Source: Micavibrio sp964400125 (GTDB taxonomy: Bacteria; Pseudomonadota; Alphaproteobacteria; Micavibrionales; Micavibrionaceae). From it: DNA of 64,000 nucleotides. The notes beneath the pieces were generated by a model. The model made no database searches. It saw nothing but the letters and a program-made list of their open reading frames with translations, and was not told where the DNA came from. The position numbers and the translations under genes were made by a program. The stretch is from assembly GCA_964400125.1 (NCBI GenBank), contig CAYNSR010000008.1, positions 45,272 to 109,271 of the forward strand, in the 5' to 3' direction. Below, piece after piece: positions 32,801-41,826 of the stretch; positions within the stretch are counted from its first letter, which is position 1, and each line of letters opens with the position of its first letter.

Positions 32801-34617
32801 TTTTTGGCAACGGCATGCTGCTGTCGCGACATATCCGCCTGATTGGGGCCTTCAATCATGTACATATCGTTTGCGACCCGGACCCGAACCCGGAAACCAG
32901 CTTCGCAGAGCGCGAACGCCTGTTCCGTGAAGTCAAGGGATGGGACCATTACAACACCAAAATCATGTCCAAAGGCGGACGCATTTACAGCCGGTCGGAC
33001 AAAAGCCTGACCCTGACCCCTGAAATTATGGCGCGCTTTGGCATCGCCAGAGAAAAAATAACGCCGGAAGAACTGATGAGCGCGATGCTGCGGACACAGA
33101 CGGATTTGCTGTGGTTCGGCGGAATTGGGACCTTTATCAAGGCCAGCGGCGAAAGCCATGCGGATGTCGGCGACAAGGCTAACGACCCGGTGCGCATCGA
33201 CGCGCCGGAAATCTGTGCGAAAGTGATCGGCGAAGGCGCCAATCTCGGCTGCACCCAGAAGGCGCGCGTCGAATATGCGACGATGGGCGGGCGAATCAAT
33301 GCCGATTTCATCGACAATTCCGGCGGGGTCAATTCTTCCGACGTCGAGGTCAATATAAAGATTGCCATGACCGATATCATGAACAATCCGGCCAATAAAA
33401 TGGATATCAAAAAACGTAACGACCTGCTGGTCAAAATGACCGGCGAGGTCGCAGCACTGGTCCTGCGCAACAACTACCAGCAGGGGCAGGGAATCAGCCT
33501 GATGACCTTGCAAGCGACCAGAACGATCGTCACCGACGCCCAGTTTATTCGTGATCTGGAACAAACGCAGGGCCTGAAACGCAAACTTGAAAACCTGCCC
33601 GACGAAACGGAAATAGAACGCCGCCGCGCCGCCGGACTCGGTCTGGTCCGCCCGGAGCTGTGCATCGTGCAATCCTATGCCAAAATCGCCTACACCAAGG
33701 AATTGCTGGCGAGCGATATTCCAGATCAGCCGGAGATGAAGGACTTTCTCGTCAGCTACTTCCCCAAACCGCTACAGGAAAAATACACATCTTACCTGAT
33801 CGGCCACCAGCTCGGCCGCGAGATCATCGCGATGCGCATCGCCAACAGCATCGTCAACCGCATGGGGTCAACCTTCATCAAATCCCGCATGGATACGACC
33901 GGGGCCAGTTGCGCCAACGTCGTTCGGGCGTTTCTCGTCGCCCGCGAAGCATTCGGCCTGCGGAATTTATGGGACAGGATCGAGGCGCTGGATGGAAAAA
34001 TTCCGGCAATGGTGCAGTTGAATGCGATGATGGAACTGCAACAAACGTCCGGGCGGGCGATTACATGGCTCCTGACCCGTCAGGGGCGCACACCGGATTT
34101 GTCAAAGGACATTCCGGTATTCCGCGAAAAAATCGAAGAGCTCCGCGCCGGGGCGGAAAAAGCCATGACCGCAAACATGAAAATTACCGCTGCCGCGCGT
34201 TACGAACAGGCGATTGCGGACGGCATGCCGCGCGATATTGCGCGTGATTTGTCGATTCTGCCAGTGCTTGATTCTGGATTTGATATCCTCCGGGTCGCCA
34301 CCGAGCGCAAGAGCGATATTATCACCACGGCCAAGGCGTATTTTGTCGCCGGGGAAGATTTCTGCATCGACCGTCTGCGCATTGCCTCGGCGCTGATTCC
34401 TGCCAATGACCGCTGGTCGCAGGAAGCCAAGACAGGATTGCTGGAACAACTGAATGCGGTTCAAGCAACGCTGGCGCAAAAGGGGCTGAAAGATCCGGCT
34501 TCGAAAAATGTGGCCGCGACGGCGCAGCCGTTTCTGGAATCCATCCTGTCGGACGGCGCGCCGGACATGGCCCGCCTGATGATCGCGGTCCAGCGTTTGC
34601 AGCAAATGGCGGGATAG
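29836..34617 (+). CDS. NAD-specific glutamate dehydrogenase, large L_180 class
   Basis: The 1593-residue protein matches the size and layout of the L_180 class: a long N-terminal regulatory part (about residues 1-690), a catalytic core with GGIRWSDRNEDFRTEVLGLM near 810 and KGGFIVKNPP near 847, an NAD-binding region with GVGDMAGDVFGNGMLLS near 980, and a C-terminal region with GGVNSSDVEVNIK near 1160. It interconverts glutamate and 2-oxoglutarate plus ammonia, mainly in the catabolic direction. The gene has its own start after AAGGACGACATC. It has no operon partner; ubiA is convergent with a single-base gap between the stop codons. Confidence 0.95.
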   Translation: MAPAQHPLIAQAQKSLPAKTPALQKEFTAKFHAEWTREDLDRMDVITLQRTTQLHWDMMHDRKPGKALVCVHTPATDKGGWPLHRTVIDFVDDDMAFQIDSITAELTHFGQTIDLIVHPLIHVKRNKNGDISTIENKPGPGLNAQSHVHIQLTRMLTAAQCKALQARLEQIASDSRYATGDWLAMREKLRDGQNALSRAPKTFSADAIGDYRDFLDYLYKDNFTLLGYREYRYEKDKNGKAVAKAVKNSHLGLLRHEVKTEIMAEGVDILPTNLAKLGKDKALLHVFKLGKKSTVHRRVPLDAVMVRLFDEKGKHTGEAIFVGLFTSVTYSRSIRDIPYLSRKTTMVMDRARFETGSHGHKALSHILEKYPRDELFQIDPDTLYDYAISIMRLQERQRIALYTRVDMFEQYISCLVYVPRDRYDTQLRMKIQAILEQDLNGKCHDFYTTLDDSPLARVMFIVTLNKSGAPKFDREAIELKLQEAGRAWAEKIAEAFSAKLEDDEAIADLVARYGDAFPSSYRETYEAKQCVHDIFQIEKALNSNDLEMDLYRPGTDAGHQLRLKLFRPGAPVVLSDILPILENMGLRVIAELPFAVTPAGSAQTVWIHDFQMDMPEAIGKKAIDVDAINENAEELLLHIWHGDVENDNLNRLAITAAMPWRDIIVMRAYVRYMRQGKTAFSKTYLEKAMTDHPAIARLLADLFHARLNPALAQKGETGKADKIMTAIETALNDVTSLDQDRILRAITAMISGTLRTNVFQTDAQGQPKPYMSFKLDSAAIPDIPEPRPYREIWVYSPRMEGVHLRADRIARGGIRWSDRNEDFRTEVLGLMKAQQVKNAVIVPMGAKGGFIVKNPPVSAGRAAMQEEGIACYKYLVRGLLDITDNRIGKKIVPPRDVIRHDGDDPYLVVAADKGTATFSDIANGLAAEYNFWLGDAFASGGSVGYDHKKMGITARSAWESVKRHFRELGTDIQTTDFDVIGVGDMAGDVFGNGMLLSRHIRLIGAFNHVHIVCDPDPNPETSFAERERLFREVKGWDHYNTKIMSKGGRIYSRSDKSLTLTPEIMARFGIAREKITPEELMSAMLRTQTDLLWFGGIGTFIKASGESHADVGDKANDPVRIDAPEICAKVIGEGANLGCTQKARVEYATMGGRINADFIDNSGGVNSSDVEVNIKIAMTDIMNNPANKMDIKKRNDLLVKMTGEVAALVLRNNYQQGQGISLMTLQATRTIVTDAQFIRDLEQTQGLKRKLENLPDETEIERRRAAGLGLVRPELCIVQSYAKIAYTKELLASDIPDQPEMKDFLVSYFPKPLQEKYTSYLIGHQLGREIIAMRIANSIVNRMGSTFIKSRMDTTGASCANVVRAFLVAREAFGLRNLWDRIEALDGKIPAMVQLNAMMELQQTSGRAITWLLTRQGRTPDLSKDIPVFREKIEELRAGAEKAMTANMKITAAARYEQAIADGMPRDIARDLSILPVLDSGFDILRVATERKSDIITTAKAYFVAGEDFCIDRLRIASALIPANDRWSQEAKTGLLEQLNAVQATLAQKGLKDPASKNVAATAQPFLESILSDGAPDMARLMIAVQRLQQMAG

Positions 34618-34618
34618 C

Positions 34619-35527
34619 TTAAAACCCGGAAAATACCGCGGCAAGGGCGACGATCAACCCGAAATCGCGGCTGGAACGGAAGATCGCCAGCGAACTCGCG
34701 GGGTCCTCCGGAGACCACTGGTATACCTGCCAGTATAATTGCAGGGCTGCCGCGCCGAGGAACAGGAAAGCGCCAGCGCCCGCCCCGGTCAGCGCAAATG
34801 CCGCCAGCAACAAAACGCAAGTCATTGCGTAGAATCCAGCCACCCAGATTTTGCTTTTGACGCCGAAACGGATTGCCGTCGATTTGATCCCAACCCGCAT
34901 ATCGTCTTCACGGTCCTGATGCGCATAGATGGTGTCGTAACCCAGCGTCCAGAAAAATCCGGCCACATAAAGCAGGATCGCCGCCGGAGAAACAGTGCCA
35001 GTGACTGCCGCCCACCCCATCAATGCGCCGAAATTGAACGTCACACCCAAAAAGGCCTGCGGCCACCAGATGATCCGCTTCATATACGGATAGACGACCA
35101 CCAGAAAGAGCGACAATACGCCCAGCCCTATCGCCACCCGATCCAGTTGCAGCAACACAGAAAGACCCAGGAAAAGCAACACGACCAGAAAAACTACGCC
35201 CTGCCGGGGGCTGAGCGCACCGGAGGCTAGCGGCCTGCCCCGGGTGCGCGTCACGTGCGCATCGAGGTCGCGGTCCCACAGATCGTTAATCACGCACCCC
35301 GCCCCGCGCATGATGACCGCGCCGAACGCAAACAGTACGACAAGCACGCCGCCCTGCCGGTCCAGCCCCGCGAAACCGCCTGAGGCCAGCACGATCGACC
35401 ACCACCCCGGCAGCAGCAGCAACCACGTCCCGACCGGACGATCAAGCCGCATCAACAGCGCATAAGGCCGCATCGCGGCAGGTAGCCGCGTGATCCACCC
35501 TGTCATCTTGATATCGGTATGGGTCAT
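34619..35527 (-). CDS. ubiA: 4-hydroxybenzoate polyprenyltransferase
   Basis: The 302-residue membrane prenyltransferase has the two Asp-rich motifs: NDLWDRDLDAHVTRTRGRPL near residue 75 and AHQDREDDMRVG near 195. These bind the polyprenyl diphosphate through magnesium. It makes polyprenyl-hydroxybenzoate for ubiquinone. Eight or nine membrane segments are predicted. The start is uncertain: I take ATG 35527, while an in-frame ATG at 35542 also exists. It is divergent from rsmE, a common pairing in alphaproteobacteria. Confidence 0.93.
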   Translation of the reverse strand: MTHTDIKMTGWITRLPAAMRPYALLMRLDRPVGTWLLLLPGWWSIVLASGGFAGLDRQGGVLVVLFAFGAVIMRGAGCVINDLWDRDLDAHVTRTRGRPLASGALSPRQGVVFLVVLLFLGLSVLLQLDRVAIGLGVLSLFLVVVYPYMKRIIWWPQAFLGVTFNFGALMGWAAVTGTVSPAAILLYVAGFFWTLGYDTIYAHQDREDDMRVGIKSTAIRFGVKSKIWVAGFYAMTCVLLLAAFALTGAGAGAFLFLGAAALQLYWQVYQWSPEDPASSLAIFRSSRDFGLIVALAAVFSGF

Positions 35528-35615
35528 GGTTTTTTCTATCATGCGGAACCGCGACACTGAAAGGAAAAATCCGGACAAGATGACAAGACCGAAGGCTTCA
35601 TGCTAGAAACCCCGG

Positions 35616-36341
35616 ATGGACAAGAATGATTATTTCAAACTACCGCGCCTGTTTGTCGATTCCTCGCTAGGGCCGGGGCAGAGCATTCCCCTGAACGCCG
35701 ATCAGGCGCATTATTTCAAAACCGTCCTGCGCCGCGACAACGGCCAGCCCGTGCGCCTGTTTAACGGGCAGGACGGCGAATGGCTTTGTCATTTACAAGA
35801 TCTCGGGAAAAAATCCGGACTGGCGGTTGCGGCGGATCAGATCAAACCGCAACCCGCCCCGTCGCCCGGCGTTCACCTTTATTTCGCCCCCATCAAAAAG
35901 GCCCGCATGGACTGGCTGGTGGAAAAAGCGGTTGAGTTGGGGGCGACGCATTTGCACCCGGTCATCACCCGGAACACCGAAATCCGCGATATCAACGACA
36001 AACGCCTGCGCCAGCAGATTTTCGAGGCGGCGGAACAATGCGAAAGGCTGGACATGCCGGTGCTGTGCGCGGGCGAAAAGCTTTTTCACCTGCGCGGCGA
36101 TGTCCCGATGCTGGCCTGTCTTGAACGCGGTCCCGTACGGTCCATCGCGCAAGCCATCCCTGAAACCGGGCCTGTTTCGATCCTGATCGGTCCTGAAGGT
36201 GGTTTCACCGCCGCAGAAGCCTCATGGATCACGGAACAACCGGGCTGGACCCCCGTTTCGCTGGGCCCGCGCATTTTACGGTGTGAAACAGCCGTCTGCG
36301 TCGCCCTGAGCGCCTGCCTGTTCAAAAACACCCCGGGATAA
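35616..36341 (+). CDS. rsmE: 16S rRNA (uracil(1498)-N3)-methyltransferase
   Basis: The 241-residue SPOUT-class methyltransferase has the N-terminal PUA-like part, then LIGPEGGFTAAEA near residue 190 and LGPRILRCETAVCVAL near 215, forming the knot that binds S-adenosylmethionine. It methylates U1498 of 16S rRNA. Length is normal. The gene is divergent from ubiA. In many relatives a glutamate-cysteine ligase gene follows; here a different small gene follows. Confidence 0.94.
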   Translation: MDKNDYFKLPRLFVDSSLGPGQSIPLNADQAHYFKTVLRRDNGQPVRLFNGQDGEWLCHLQDLGKKSGLAVAADQIKPQPAPSPGVHLYFAPIKKARMDWLVEKAVELGATHLHPVITRNTEIRDINDKRLRQQIFEAAEQCERLDMPVLCAGEKLFHLRGDVPMLACLERGPVRSIAQAIPETGPVSILIGPEGGFTAAEASWITEQPGWTPVSLGPRILRCETAVCVALSACLFKNTPG

Positions 36342-36405
36342 GCCGTCCGGATTATCTTGCATCGCCGTGCCGTGAACGGTATCTGTAGAAAAAAGGGTGT
36401 GTATC

Positions 36406-36951
36406 ATGACGGAACAAGAACACAAAATCGCCCCTGCGGGCGGTCTGAACCCGTTTCAGGCCCTGACCCGTCTGTCGCATGCGATCACGGCCATTGATTA
36501 CCTGCTGGACCAAAAACCCGGCTCCCCGCGTCTGCCGCAACTGAAACGGCGTATCGTCTATGCCCGCAATACGCTGGTGGTGGCGCTCCAGCTCTGGCAG
36601 GGCGATGTGCTCGAGCGACTAGCCCAATCCGGCGGCAGTTTTTATGTCTATTGCATGATCGATGCCGAAAGGCTCGCCTTCCTGCGCCGCATGCGTCCGG
36701 CGCTGGAATTCACGGCAGAGGAAATCCGTTCCATCGACAAGGATCTGGGCGCGTTTGACCATGTGATTCCGCTGGTGGAACAGGCCATGGAGGATGTCAT
36801 CCTGTACGCGACGGAAAACCGCCACTCATTAATTATGGCAAAAGAAGCGTTGGCACCGGGCGCCTTCCCGGATGTGATCGAACACAAAACCCTGAAGCTG
36901 CCCGCGGAAGAAGGCATTCCCGCATCTTCTAACCGGGGCCGGGGCGGATAA
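36406..36951 (+). CDS. Helical protein of unknown function (181 aa)
   Basis: The protein appears all-helical and soluble, without signal peptide. It contains LTRLSHAITAIDYLLDQ and LVVALQLWQGDVLERLAQ. An ATG at 36406 and an alternative ATG nine bases upstream are possible; the site is modest. It lies 64 bases after rsmE on the same strand and could be in one transcript. I do not recognise the family. Confidence 0.55.
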   Translation: MTEQEHKIAPAGGLNPFQALTRLSHAITAIDYLLDQKPGSPRLPQLKRRIVYARNTLVVALQLWQGDVLERLAQSGGSFYVYCMIDAERLAFLRRMRPALEFTAEEIRSIDKDLGAFDHVIPLVEQAMEDVILYATENRHSLIMAKEALAPGAFPDVIEHKTLKLPAEEGIPASSNRGRGG

Positions 36952-37105
36952 TCCGGGCGGGGCGAATTGCCCTTTCCTCTTGCAATATTTCACTTTTCCG
37001 GTGTATCAAGGGCCGTGCGGCGTGCCCGAATCCAACATATTGATTCTGCGGCATTCTGTCGGTGTTTATGTGAGAGACCACCCCTTTCAGCAGTCAGTAG
37101 AAATC

Positions 37106-37963
37106 ATGCTTCGTTTCCTGTCGTTTACCGTTCTGGCAACCCTCGCTCTGGTTTTCCTTCCCGATCCGGCCTGGGCCGATGCCCAGAACTGGCAACTGGG
37201 CTTCCAGAAAGCGGCAACGCCGGTCGCACGCGAATTGCACGATTTTCACAATATGCTGATGGTCATCATCACCGGGATCGTCCTGTTTGTTTTCGGCCTG
37301 CTGTTCTTCGTTATGATCCGCTTCAATGCCCGCGCCAACCCGGTCCCGTCAACCACCACCCATAACTGGTTGCTGGAAGTTCTGTGGACGGGGATTCCGG
37401 TCCTGATCCTGATCCTGATCGCGGTCCCGTCTTTCAGCCTGTTATACTTCATGGACCGGACGAAAAATCCGGACATGACCCTGAAAGTCACAGGGTATCA
37501 ATGGTACTGGGGCTATGAGTACCCCGATTACGGCGATATCAGCTTTACATCCAATATGATCCCGGACGGCGAAATCGATAGCGACAAGCAACAACGCCGC
37601 CAGCTTTCAACCGATCATCCGGTCGTCCTGCCGGTCGATACCAACATCCAGATTCTGGTGACCGCCGCCGATGTGCTGCACAGTTTTGCGGTCCCGTCTT
37701 TCGGGGTCAAAATCGACGCCGTACCGGGCCGCACGAACGAAACCTGGACCAGAATCGACGAACCGGGCGTGTATTACGGCCAGTGTTCGGAACTCTGCGG
37801 CACGGGCCACGCCTTTATGCCGATTGAAATCCACGCCGTCAGCAAGGAAGAGTTTTCCCGGTGGGTGGTCGCACAGGGCGGCACGATGCCCGCAGCACCG
37901 GAACCGGTTATTCTCGGCGGAGAAAAAACGGAAACGGCCCCTGACGCCGGGACTACGCGATAA
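37106..37963 (+). CDS. ctaC: Cytochrome c oxidase subunit II
   Basis: The 285-residue protein has a signal sequence, two membrane segments (about 50-75 and 95-118) and a periplasmic cupredoxin domain. The aromatic patch GYQWYWGYEYPD and the CuA ligands are present: VLHSFAVPS (His) and CSELCGTGHAFMPI (two Cys, Glu, His, Met). It accepts electrons from cytochrome c. I start at ATG 37106 so that the signal peptide MLRFLSFTVLATLALVFLP is at the N-terminus. It is followed by ctaD after 41 bases. The other oxidase genes are 19 kb away. Confidence 0.96.
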   Translation: MLRFLSFTVLATLALVFLPDPAWADAQNWQLGFQKAATPVARELHDFHNMLMVIITGIVLFVFGLLFFVMIRFNARANPVPSTTTHNWLLEVLWTGIPVLILILIAVPSFSLLYFMDRTKNPDMTLKVTGYQWYWGYEYPDYGDISFTSNMIPDGEIDSDKQQRRQLSTDHPVVLPVDTNIQILVTAADVLHSFAVPSFGVKIDAVPGRTNETWTRIDEPGVYYGQCSELCGTGHAFMPIEIHAVSKEEFSRWVVAQGGTMPAAPEPVILGGEKTETAPDAGTTR

Positions 37964-38004
37964 CGAACCGACTTTCCAGCAAGCTTAATCAACAAGGTGC
38001 GATT

Positions 38005-39633
38005 ATGAGTACAGCTCACCCAGATGTTCATACCGGTCACGACCACAGCCATGGCGATCATGCACACGATCACAAGCCGGGATTTTTCATGCGCTGGTTC
38101 TGCTCGACCAACCACAAGGATATCGGCACGCTGTATATCATCTTTTCTATCGTCGCCGGGATCATCGGTGGCGGTTTTTCGATGCTGATGCGCTACGAAC
38201 TCCAAAACCCCGGCCTGCAACTGGTGGCCGACGGGCAGATGTGGAACGTGTGGATCACAGCACACGGCCTGATTATGGTTTTCTTCGTCGTCATGCCCGG
38301 GCTGATCGGCGGGTTCGGTAACTGGTTTCTGCCGATTATGATCGGCGCGCCGGATATGGCTTTCCCGCGACTGAACAATATTTCATTCTGGCTGCTGGTT
38401 CCTGCACTGCTGCTGCTTGCCGCATCAGCGTTTGTCGGGTCCGGGGCCGGAACGGGGTGGACGGTATATCCACCCCTGTCCGCTGCATTGTCGCCACATG
38501 ACAATATGTCGGTCGATATGGCGATCTTCGCGCTTCACCTTGCGGGTGCCAGTTCGATTCTGGGCGCGGCCAATTTCATCACCACCGTCTTCAACATGCG
38601 CGCCCCCGGCATGACGCTGCATAAAATGCCGCTTTTCGTCTGGGCGATGCTGGTCACCGCTTTCCTGCTGGTTCTGGCCGTGCCTGTGCTGGGCGGGGCC
38701 ATTACCATGCTGCTGACCGACCGCAATTTCGGCACCGGCTTCTTTGACCCGGAAAAAGGCGGCGACCCGCTGTTATACCAGCACCTGTTCTGGTTCTTCG
38801 GTCACCCGGAAGTGTACATCATGATTCTGCCGGCCTTCGGCATCATCAGCCAGATCGTTTCGACCTTTTCCAAGAAACCGATCTTCGGCTATCTCGGCAT
38901 GGCGTATGCCATGATTGCGATCGGGGCGGTCGGATTCGTCGTCTGGGCGCACCATATGTTCACCGTCGGCCTTGATGTCGATACGAGAGCCTATTTCACG
39001 GCAGCGACACTGATTATCGCCGTACCGACCGGGATCAAGATTTTCTCGTGGATCGCGACCATGTGGGGCGGATCGATCGAATTCAAAACGCCGATGCTCT
39101 GGGCGCTCGGGTTTATCGCTCTGTTCACCGTAGGCGGCGTCACCGGCGTGGTTTTGGCCAATGGCGGAATGGATATAGCCCTGCATGACACCTATTATGT
39201 CGTGGCACATTTCCACTATGTTCTGTCGCTGGGGGCCGTGTTTGCCCTGTTTGCCGGTTTTTATTACTGGATTGGTAAGATGTCGGGGCGGCAATATCCG
39301 GAATTTCTGGGCAAGGTGCATTTCTTCCTGACCTTTATCGGCGTCAACATGATTTTCTTCCCGCAGCATTTTCTCGGCCTTGCCGGGATGCCGCGCCGTT
39401 ACCCGGATTATCCGGATGCCTATGCGGGATGGAACGAAATCTCTTCCTACGGCGCGTATCTTGCCGGGGCGGCGACATTATTGTTTATCTTCATCGTCTT
39501 CTACACCCTGTTCTTCGGACGTCGGGTCGAAGGCAATTACTGGAACGTCCAGCCGCAATGCATGACTCTGGAATGGACGCTGCCTTCGCCGCCGCCGTTC
39601 CACCAGTTTGAAATTCAGCCGCGGATGCGATAA
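38005..39633 (+). CDS. ctaD: Cytochrome c oxidase subunit I
   Basis: The 542-residue protein is the twelve-helix catalytic subunit. It has the heme ligand segment AHGLIMVFFVVMPGLIGGFG, the CuB and cross-linked Tyr region WFFGHPEVYI, and the second heme-ligand pair VAHFHYVLSLGA. It is an aa3-type oxidase reducing oxygen to water and pumping protons. A strong terminator follows directly, so transcription of ctaCD stops here instead of continuing into ctaB as in most relatives. The N-terminus is His/Asp-rich (HTGHDHSHGDHAHDH), which could bind metal. Confidence 0.97.
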   Translation: MSTAHPDVHTGHDHSHGDHAHDHKPGFFMRWFCSTNHKDIGTLYIIFSIVAGIIGGGFSMLMRYELQNPGLQLVADGQMWNVWITAHGLIMVFFVVMPGLIGGFGNWFLPIMIGAPDMAFPRLNNISFWLLVPALLLLAASAFVGSGAGTGWTVYPPLSAALSPHDNMSVDMAIFALHLAGASSILGAANFITTVFNMRAPGMTLHKMPLFVWAMLVTAFLLVLAVPVLGGAITMLLTDRNFGTGFFDPEKGGDPLLYQHLFWFFGHPEVYIMILPAFGIISQIVSTFSKKPIFGYLGMAYAMIAIGAVGFVVWAHHMFTVGLDVDTRAYFTAATLIIAVPTGIKIFSWIATMWGGSIEFKTPMLWALGFIALFTVGGVTGVVLANGGMDIALHDTYYVVAHFHYVLSLGAVFALFAGFYYWIGKMSGRQYPEFLGKVHFFLTFIGVNMIFFPQHFLGLAGMPRRYPDYPDAYAGWNEISSYGAYLAGAATLLFIFIVFYTLFFGRRVEGNYWNVQPQCMTLEWTLPSPPPFHQFEIQPRMR

Positions 39634-39651
39634 GCGGGCACAGACCTATTT

Positions 39652-39680
39652 AAAACCCCCGGCGCGATCCGGGGGTTTTT
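39652..39680 (+). terminator. Rho-independent terminator after ctaD
   Basis: AAAACCCCCGG and CCGGGGGTTTTT form a strong stem around a six-base loop 18 bases after the ctaD stop, with the T-run following. It cuts the cta transcript at this point. Confidence 0.88.
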
Positions 39681-39713
39681 GCTTTTCCACGGCCTGTTAT
39701 GCTAGGAAATATC

Positions 39714-40247
39714 ATGGCCAAAGACCCCGTCCCCCATGATGTCATGACGATGCTAATTGCCCTTGCCCACAGGCGCGACGGCAATGCGCAGGCACGGCGT
39801 ATCCGTTTTGAGGCCGTTTTTTCGGCCTGCAACGGCCAGATCGCGGATCATCCGGAAATTGCACTGACCTGGCTGTGGAAACTGCACGGCGGCGTGACGC
39901 AGCCCCGGCAGGCCAGCATCCGAAAATCCTGCCGCGCGGCCTTTTCCATTGCAACGCGGCAAAGCCCGGAACAAACGATGCTCCTCGCCGTTGCCCTGAT
40001 GAATCATTCCCCTGATGACGGCAAACTGCAATGCTGTGCTGCCAGAGCTTTTGTGAAAGCCTTTGATCGGGCGCTTGAAAACGATCCGCGCACGGACCGC
40101 AGCGCCACTTTCGCCAACAGGGCCTTGCGGCAAATCGGGGGTGGAGAACAGGCACAGCGACTGGCGGATACGATCTTCCGGCGTCTGGTAAGCCGTCGAT
40201 ACGGGGAAGAGTCCCAAGATATCTTTCCGCTGCACAAACCATTTTGA
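39714..40247 (+). CDS. Protein of unknown function (177 aa)
   Basis: This basic, mostly helical soluble protein starts MAKDPVPHDVMTMLIALAHR after AGGAAATATC, a good ribosome site. Several Cys and Arg residues are spread through the sequence. No family is recognised. It sits between the ctaD terminator and pmbA on the same strand. The opposite strand also has long open frames here, but those lack credible starts and are Cys-rich shadow sequences, so I prefer the plus-strand gene. Confidence 0.5.
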   Translation: MAKDPVPHDVMTMLIALAHRRDGNAQARRIRFEAVFSACNGQIADHPEIALTWLWKLHGGVTQPRQASIRKSCRAAFSIATRQSPEQTMLLAVALMNHSPDDGKLQCCAARAFVKAFDRALENDPRTDRSATFANRALRQIGGGEQAQRLADTIFRRLVSRRYGEESQDIFPLHKPF

Positions 40248-40314
40248 CATAAATATCCTGCCGTGCTAGATCTGCACCATACATAAAAAACGAAAAACAG
40301 GGGCAATAACCACC

Positions 40315-41643
40315 ATGGAACACGATCATTCCGCAAACACGCTCAATCTTCTGGAAGACCTTGCCAGAGAGGCAAAAAAAAAGGGGGCCAGCGCCTTTGC
40401 CTTCAGCCATGGTGGCGGCGACTCCGTCTCTGTTTCGGTTCGCAATGGCCAGATCGAAAAAATCGAAGGCGATGGCCTTCCCGCTGTCGGCATGAAAATT
40501 TTTCTCGGCAAACGAACAGGAACGGCATCCTGTAAATCCCTTCGTCCGGCAGATCTGAAGCGTACGCTGGCGGAAGCATTTGAGAATGCACGCTATGTTT
40601 CGCAGGACAAGCATCAGGCCCTGGCCGATCCCGATCAGGTCATCACCAGTTTTCCCGATCTGGAGTTAAACGACCCTGTCACCCCGGACATTCATCTATT
40701 GATTGAAGCGGCACGGGCAACCGAAGAGATTGCCCTGTCCCATACAGGAATTACCAATAGTTCCGGGGCCTCCGCCGGATGGTCACGCACCCTTCATACC
40801 TTTATGTGCAGTAATGGTTTTGCCGGACAATCCATTGAATCCGGGCATAGTCTGAGGGTCAGCGTTATCGGTGGGAACGGCGATTTCATGGAAACGGACT
40901 CTGCGGGACATGCCGCACGCTGGCGCGAAGATCTGGACAGCCCGGAGCAAATAGGAAATCTGGCCGCAGAAAGAACCCTGAAAAAACTGGACTCCGTCAA
41001 AATCGCCACAACGCAGGCCCCCGTCATTTTCGACAGGCGATGCAGCACCAGACTGGTGAATGCATTCCTGCAGGCAATCAAGGCATCCAGCCTGTATAAC
41101 AAGCACACCTATCTGGACCGCAACGCTATTGGAAAACAGTTTTTTGGCGATACAGTCCAGATCATTGAGGACCCGTTCAGGCTGCGCGGCCTGAATTCCG
41201 GCGGATATGACTCTTACGGCATTGCCCGCAAGGCAGGGGCGCTGGTAGAAAACGGGATATTGAAAACGTTTCTGGTGGATCTGCCGCATTCCCGCAAACT
41301 GAAAATGGCCTGCACCGGACATAGCGGCGGGGTCAGCAACGTCTTTATGGCCGCCGGGACGGAAAGCCCGCAGGATATGATTGCCGGACTTGAGCGGGGG
41401 CTTCTGGTGACCCATCTGGTCGGTGGCGGCGCACACCTTATATCCGGGCAATACAGTTCCGGGGCAGAAGGTTTCTGGATTGAAAATGGTGCTATTGCCT
41501 TCCCGGTCAGCGAAATTACCCTCGCCGGAAATCTGGCCGACATGTGCCGGACACTGGTTCCAGCCAACGATCTGGACCGCACACGATCGCATATTGCCGT
41601 CCCGAGCCTGAGGATTGACGGCATGAAGATTGGCGGGAAATAA
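40315..41643 (+). CDS. pmbA: TldE/PmbA subunit of the TldD-TldE metalloprotease
   Basis: The 442-residue protein matches PmbA/TldE: SVRNGQIEKIEGDG near the N-terminus, SGGVSNVFMAAG near residue 345, and a conserved C-terminal region (GGAHLISGQYSSGAEGFWIE). It lacks the HExxxH zinc motif of TldD, as expected for the non-catalytic partner. The heterodimer degrades unfolded peptides and matures some peptide natural products. The partner tldD is at 62165-63619. Confidence 0.92.
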   Translation: MEHDHSANTLNLLEDLAREAKKKGASAFAFSHGGGDSVSVSVRNGQIEKIEGDGLPAVGMKIFLGKRTGTASCKSLRPADLKRTLAEAFENARYVSQDKHQALADPDQVITSFPDLELNDPVTPDIHLLIEAARATEEIALSHTGITNSSGASAGWSRTLHTFMCSNGFAGQSIESGHSLRVSVIGGNGDFMETDSAGHAARWREDLDSPEQIGNLAAERTLKKLDSVKIATTQAPVIFDRRCSTRLVNAFLQAIKASSLYNKHTYLDRNAIGKQFFGDTVQIIEDPFRLRGLNSGGYDSYGIARKAGALVENGILKTFLVDLPHSRKLKMACTGHSGGVSNVFMAAGTESPQDMIAGLERGLLVTHLVGGGAHLISGQYSSGAEGFWIENGAIAFPVSEITLAGNLADMCRTLVPANDLDRTRSHIAVPSLRIDGMKIGGK

Positions 41644-41775
41644 ACCTGCCCCAATCAAAAAATAGCGATCTCAATCGCCACACGCCCTGCGATCATCCCC
41701 TTGCCAACCACGCTCCGCACGCACGGAATGCTGTGCCGGAAACCCTTGGGCCCCCTTGATTTAATGGTTATTATT

Positions 41776-41796
41776 ATATACATTATTAACATATAT
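41776..41796. promoter_or_regulatory. AT-rich imperfect palindrome upstream of hipBA (candidate operator)
   Basis: ATATACATTATTAACATATA plus a final T is an imperfect 21-base palindrome (arms ATATA/TATAT, matching 16 of 21 positions) starting about 50 bases before the HTH gene. A TATAAT box lies at 41801-41806. The whole stretch 41755-41815 is much more AT-rich than the surrounding genes. HipB-type regulators bind such palindromes to repress their own operon; binding is inferred. Confidence 0.4.
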
Positions 41797-41826
41797 TGTC
41801 TATAATAGAATTCATTGGAGCCGGAA

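Noticed and set aside
39742..40614. Long minus-strand frames opposite the unknown gene and the start of pmbA
   Set aside because: Cys-rich, overlap pmbA, and lack a credible ribosome site; the plus-strand frame has one.
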